A program made the translations under genes and the position numbers. The notes beneath the pieces were generated by a model, which was given only the letters and a program-made list of their open reading frames with translations, was not told the origin of the DNA and searched no databases. This document shows, in pieces, positions 6,912 to 9,267 of a stretch of DNA of 9,267 nucleotides (positions are counted from its first letter, which is position 1; every line of letters starts with the position of its first letter). The DNA comes from Halobacteriovoraceae bacterium (lineage in GTDB: Bacteria > Bdellovibrionota > Bacteriovoracia > Bacteriovoracales > Bacteriovoracaceae). Location of the stretch: positions 1 through 9,267 of the forward strand of contig JABJPQ010000409.1 in NCBI GenBank assembly GCA_018663815.1, written 5' to 3'.

Positions 6912-7814
6912 ATGAACTGTTTAAAGTGTAATAAATTAATCGAAGAAACACCTGCTTATGGGCTACATCAAGTGTGCTTTACAAAGCTGTTTGATTTGGA
7001 CGGTGTCTACGAGTTTACAGAGCTAGATCCAAAAAGTAGTGAGACAAAAAAGCAAAGTCCTGAAATAAAAAAAAAGAAGGATACATTTTTTCATGGAAAT
7101 TACTTAAAGTATTCAGCGAGATTGAATGGACAAGAGTATATTTTAAAAATTCAGGAGGATGAGTATCCTGAATTACCAGTTATGGAGTACGTTTGTAATC
7201 AAATAGCAAAAATTCTCGGTCTTGAAGTTCCCAAGTTTTATTTAATAAACTTTAATGGAAAAATGACATTTGTAACAAGAAATTTTATGCAAGATTATGT
7301 GGGGGCGCTACACCATATATACAAATTTCTTCCTGATGGTGAAGAAAATCACAATTGTCAGGAAATCGCATCAGCAATCTTTAAACAAACAAATAGACCG
7401 ATTGATATTGCTAAGTTTATTGAAGTAACTTTGTTTGATTCACTCGTCGGAAACAATGATAGGCATGGAAGAAATTTAGGGATTATAGATACGGGAAAAG
7501 CAAGAACACTATCACCGATATACGACAATCCTTCATATATTGGAATCGCTGCTGAGTTTATTCTTGGAGCTCAAATCAGCCCAAGTGGATCGATCTGGAC
7601 TTCAACTTCTCAGGAGCCTCGTGTGCAAGAGTATGTGGATGAATTTATCCGTTTAGACTATCAACGCATTGTGAAGTTATTTGTTAAAAAGGTGCTGACT
7701 AAAGAAGATGATCTAGTAAAGATAGTAGACAATTCAATTCTATCTGAGCAAAGAAAAGTGGCATTTAAAAACTTATTAAAGAGTAGGGTTATTGATTTTG
7801 AAAAAAACAAATAA
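6912..7814 (+). CDS. HipA-family serine/threonine kinase, HipT-like toxin candidate
   Basis: The 300-residue protein carries the HipA kinase core: Lys79 in YILKIQ, PELPVMEY (86-93), TFVTRNF (119-125), the catalytic loop GNNDRHGRNL (180-189, Asp183 and Asn188) and the metal-binding YDN (204-206, Asp205). HipA-family toxins phosphorylate aminoacyl-tRNA synthetases (HipA: GltX; HipT: TrpS), which halts translation; the target here is unknown. It lacks the HipA N-subdomain 1, as HipT proteins do, and that domain appears in the next gene. The N-terminus has C-x2-C (3-6) and H-x2-C (19-22), a possible zinc knuckle seen in short HipA-like proteins, which supports the ATG at 6912 over upstream TTG or ATG codons. 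The canonical Gly-rich S-I-S-G-x-Q loop is not recognisable. The next gene overlaps it by 17 bases. The kinase family is firm; the HipT-type assignment is inferred. Confidence 0.85.
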   Translation: MNCLKCNKLIEETPAYGLHQVCFTKLFDLDGVYEFTELDPKSSETKKQSPEIKKKKDTFFHGNYLKYSARLNGQEYILKIQEDEYPELPVMEYVCNQIAKILGLEVPKFYLINFNGKMTFVTRNFMQDYVGALHHIYKFLPDGEENHNCQEIASAIFKQTNRPIDIAKFIEVTLFDSLVGNNDRHGRNLGIIDTGKARTLSPIYDNPSYIGIAAEFILGAQISPSGSIWTSTSQEPRVQEYVDEFIRLDYQRIVKLFVKKVLTKEDDLVKIVDNSILSEQRKVAFKNLLKSRVIDFEKNK

Positions 7815-8436
7815 GAATAAAAAAATTGCTGGAGTTGAAGTTTACTTGGAAAGACGTAAGACAAGAGAGCTTGTCGGAGTTTTAAAAAGAGAAAATAAAA
7901 CATATATATTTAAATATCATCTACCCTATGTTTACGGAAAGTCCTCAATACCGTTAGGTCCAGATTTAGAATTAAGAGAAAGAGAACATAAATCTAGGAA
8001 ATTATTTCCGACATTTGAAGATAGAATACCTTCAAGGCGTAACGCGGCTTATGAGGAATATTGTTCGGCTGTTGGGATTACTAGTGATGAGGATGATGAG
8101 TTGGTTCTTGTCGCCACACTTGGGCAGAAAGGGCCTTCTTCATTTGTTTTTGCTCCCGCATATAATGACGAATTTACAGGTGCTGAATTATATTCATTTA
8201 GACGAAAATTGGATTTATCCTTGAGAGAATTTGGGGATATTTTTGATGTCTCTCCAGCGACATTGACACGCATTGAAAATAACAAATCAAGTGGTCGAGA
8301 AGTATTGAAAAGAGTGGAGATATATATAAAATTTCCAGATGTAGCATTATTTGAACTTAAGAGAAATGGTCATAAAATTAAAGAAGATAAACGGAAAAGA
8401 TTAAAAACTATTCTCTTGGAGGAGAAAAATTCATGA
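7798..8436 (+). CDS. HipS-like domain fused to C-terminal HTH (antitoxin candidate)
   Basis: Residues ~10-120 resemble HipA N-subdomain 1 (HipS / Couple_hipA): VEVYLERR and LVGVLKR, then YIFKYHLPYV, PLGPDLELR, LFPTFEDRIPSRR, VGI and LVATLGQKGPSSFVF, in the order of the usual VYLNG, G-L, F-Y, LP, NLLPEG and LG-D-GA marks. Residues ~127-187 are a helix-turn-helix of the Xre/HigA type (LSLREFGDIFDVSPATLTRI at 140-159). In HipBST systems HipS neutralises HipT and HipB binds the operator; here both roles could reside in one chain. No ATG is available; TTG at 7798 is preferred because GAGTAGGG lies about nine bases upstream, with TTG at 7792 as the alternative. It overlaps the kinase gene by 17 bases and the fic start by ATGA. 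The HTH is clear; the HipS match is by pattern only. Confidence 0.75.
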   Translation: MKKTNKNKKIAGVEVYLERRKTRELVGVLKRENKTYIFKYHLPYVYGKSSIPLGPDLELREREHKSRKLFPTFEDRIPSRRNAAYEEYCSAVGITSDEDDELVLVATLGQKGPSSFVFAPAYNDEFTGAELYSFRRKLDLSLREFGDIFDVSPATLTRIENNKSSGREVLKRVEIYIKFPDVALFELKRNGHKIKEDKRKRLKTILLEEKNS

Positions 8437-8889
8437 GAATTTGCGGAATTGATATTTCAGGAAATGATACTTTAAACTGTTTAGATTATAGCTTTTGGCT
8501 AAGTACTCACAAGAAACTCTTGGGAGATGTGTGGGTGTGGGCCGGTCATATAAGGAGCCACAAATTAGATAATCCAGATTTCTCAGAATCTCATAAAATT
8601 AATTGGTGATGCTAAGTGTTGGTTTGGAAACGATACATATCCAAAAAAAATGATTATTGCTCGAATTCATGAAAGACTTTTAACGATACATCCTTTTGCA
8701 AATGGTAACGAGAGGTGGAGTAGGATACTTACAGAATATATTTGTAAAGAGAATGACTCTGGGGTTCCAACTTGGAACTTGAAGATGAAGGATGATCCTC
8801 AGAGAAGAAGAAAAGAGTATATTGAAGCGGTTGAACTTGCTAGATACCAAAAGAATTTTTCAAGACTAGCTGATTTAATTTTTTCTTAG
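8433..8889 (+). pseudogene. Fic-domain protein (mobile mystery protein B-like), frameshifted
   Basis: The ATG at 8433 overlaps the upstream TGA (ATGA) and has GGAGGAG (8418-8424) eight bases ahead, a strong start. That frame ends at the TGA at 8607 after GDVWVWAG and SESHKIN. The family sequence continues one frame over: GDAKCWFGNDTYP, then the Fic motif HPFANGNERWSR and a C-terminus typical of mobile mystery protein B, to the TAG at 8887. Removing one A from AAAA (8595-8598) restores a single 151-residue reading frame. Fic enzymes usually transfer AMP to target proteins through the His of HPFx(D/E)GNGR. Here D/E is Asn, as in many mobile mystery proteins, and the second Gly is Glu, which would crowd the phosphate-binding loop. 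It is third in the operon. Either it is dead, or the shift is a sequencing error. Confidence 0.8.
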
Positions 8890-9054
8890 GGGAAAATATT
8901 TTTTAAATCCCAACTTCTTCCCAACTCAACTCGTGAAATATAATGAAAAAAGACGAAGAAAAATGAAATACCAAAGATTAGAAAACTTTATAACTGGTTA
9001 ATAATAAAACAACTTTAGCTACTTATAGCCGATTTAAAGAGTTAATTTTACTTA

Positions 9055-9121
9055 CCTCTCACCCCGCTTGATTTTATTAAGCTGATTTCTCCCAAAGAAT
9101 CAGTTACTTAATAAGCCTTTT
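9055..9121 (+). repeat. attR-like copy of tRNA-Pro 3' end and downstream hairpin
   Basis: CCTCTCACCCCG (9055-9066) equals the last 12 bases of the tRNA-Pro acceptor/T-arm strand but is followed by CTTG rather than ACCA. GCTGATT (9081-9087) and AATCAG (9098-9103) form the same hairpin as in the proximal copy, followed by ACTTAATAAGCCTTTT. The sequence before 9055 shows no tRNA, so the match starts abruptly within the T arm. Confidence 0.6.
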
Positions 9122-9144
9122 TCGAGAGGTTGGGGATGTTTTTT
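9116..9144 (+). terminator. Decayed copy of the tRNA-Pro terminator
   Basis: CCTTT (9116-9120), TTCG, AGAGG (9125-9129) keeps the core and loop of the terminator at 6618-6652, but the G-C pair and A/T flank are lost. The T6 run (9139-9144) lies nine bases from the stem, so it probably terminates poorly. Its value is as evidence of common origin. Confidence 0.45.
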
Positions 9145-9229
9145 GTGGTTTGACCAGCTATGACCAGTTGTAGCTAAGTAGGATTATGGAAGAACTCAAG
9201 TTTTTACATTTTTGACCGATAATTTTGTT

Positions 9230-9267
9230 ATGAAAAACTTACTTATAGCTATTTTTACTTTTACATC
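9230..9267 (+). CDS. Start of a possible exported protein (3' partial)
   Basis: ATG at 9230 opens a frame of 12 codons to the window end: Met-Lys-Asn, then Leu, Leu, Ile, Ala, Ile, Phe, Thr, Phe, Thr. A Lys followed by a hydrophobic run is the pattern of a signal peptide. There is no Shine-Dalgarno, but GATAAT (9218-9223) ends six bases before the ATG, the same leaderless spacing as at the hipT-like gene. Too short to assign. Confidence 0.4.
   Translation, partial: MKNLLIAIFTFT

Larger units (their letters stand above)
8890..9229. other. Intergenic region with island boundary and short repeats
   Basis: No open frame worth calling was seen on either strand. The region holds the distal tRNA-tail repeat (9055-9121), a decayed terminator, a pair of TGACCAG repeats ten bases apart (9151-9157 and 9161-9167), and TACTTATAGC at 9020-9029, which recurs at 9240-9249. 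No terminator directly follows the fic remnant. Confidence 0.6.

Noticed and set aside
7661..8285. Minus-strand and +3 frames within the Hip genes
   Set aside because: They are shadows of well-supported coding frames with recognisable domains.
8643..8650. The run of eight A residues as the site of the Fic frameshift
   Set aside because: The first frame already stops at 8607, so the shift must lie upstream, between 8569 and 8606.
8650..8889. A separate 79-residue gene starting at ATG 8650
   Set aside because: It has no ribosome site and starts in the middle of the Fic domain; it is the distal part of the frameshifted gene.

Overview
This is a low-GC bacterial chromosome segment, dense and mostly on the + strand. 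Three features suggest a Bdellovibrionota-type organism, perhaps Bacteriovorax or Halobacteriovorax: long acidic linkers, an FHA/PP2C signalling pair, and a receiver protein whose C-terminal helix resembles those of myxobacteria and Geobacter. That assignment is from memory of protein style, not from a search.

Region 1 (1-4428) is signalling. It holds a 5'-truncated FHA-membrane-TPR protein, a PP2C-family phosphatase 8 bases behind it, and then a receiver-domain protein with a very long acidic linker. The first two probably form one operon that reads and removes Ser/Thr phosphorylation; no kinase lies in the window.

Region 2 (4414-6652) is core housekeeping. birA (minus strand, TTG start) overlaps the tail of the receiver gene and diverges from rph. 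rph and rdgB overlap by one base (TAATG). They are followed by tRNA-Pro(UGG) and a strong terminator with a UUCG loop.

Region 3 (6558-9066) looks like a small integrated island. Twelve bases from the 3' end of tRNA-Pro (CCTCTCACCCCG) recur at 9055-9066. In both places they are followed by related sequence: a CTGAT/ATCAG hairpin, then a terminator, decayed in the distal copy. Between the two lies an operon of overlapping genes: a HipA-family kinase resembling HipT, a protein that appears to fuse a HipS-like domain (HipA N-subdomain 1) to a HipB-like HTH, and a Fic-domain gene broken by a one-base frameshift. No integrase is visible. The kinase gene may be transcribed leaderless, behind an array of GTTGTTG repeats that could be operators.

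Region 4 (9067-9267) is intergenic sequence with short repeats, and it ends in the first codons of a possible exported protein.

The most notable item is the reverse-order toxin/antitoxin-like pair with a HipS-HTH fusion and an attached Fic remnant, sitting at a tRNA attachment site. I cannot tell from sequence alone whether this arrangement has been described.
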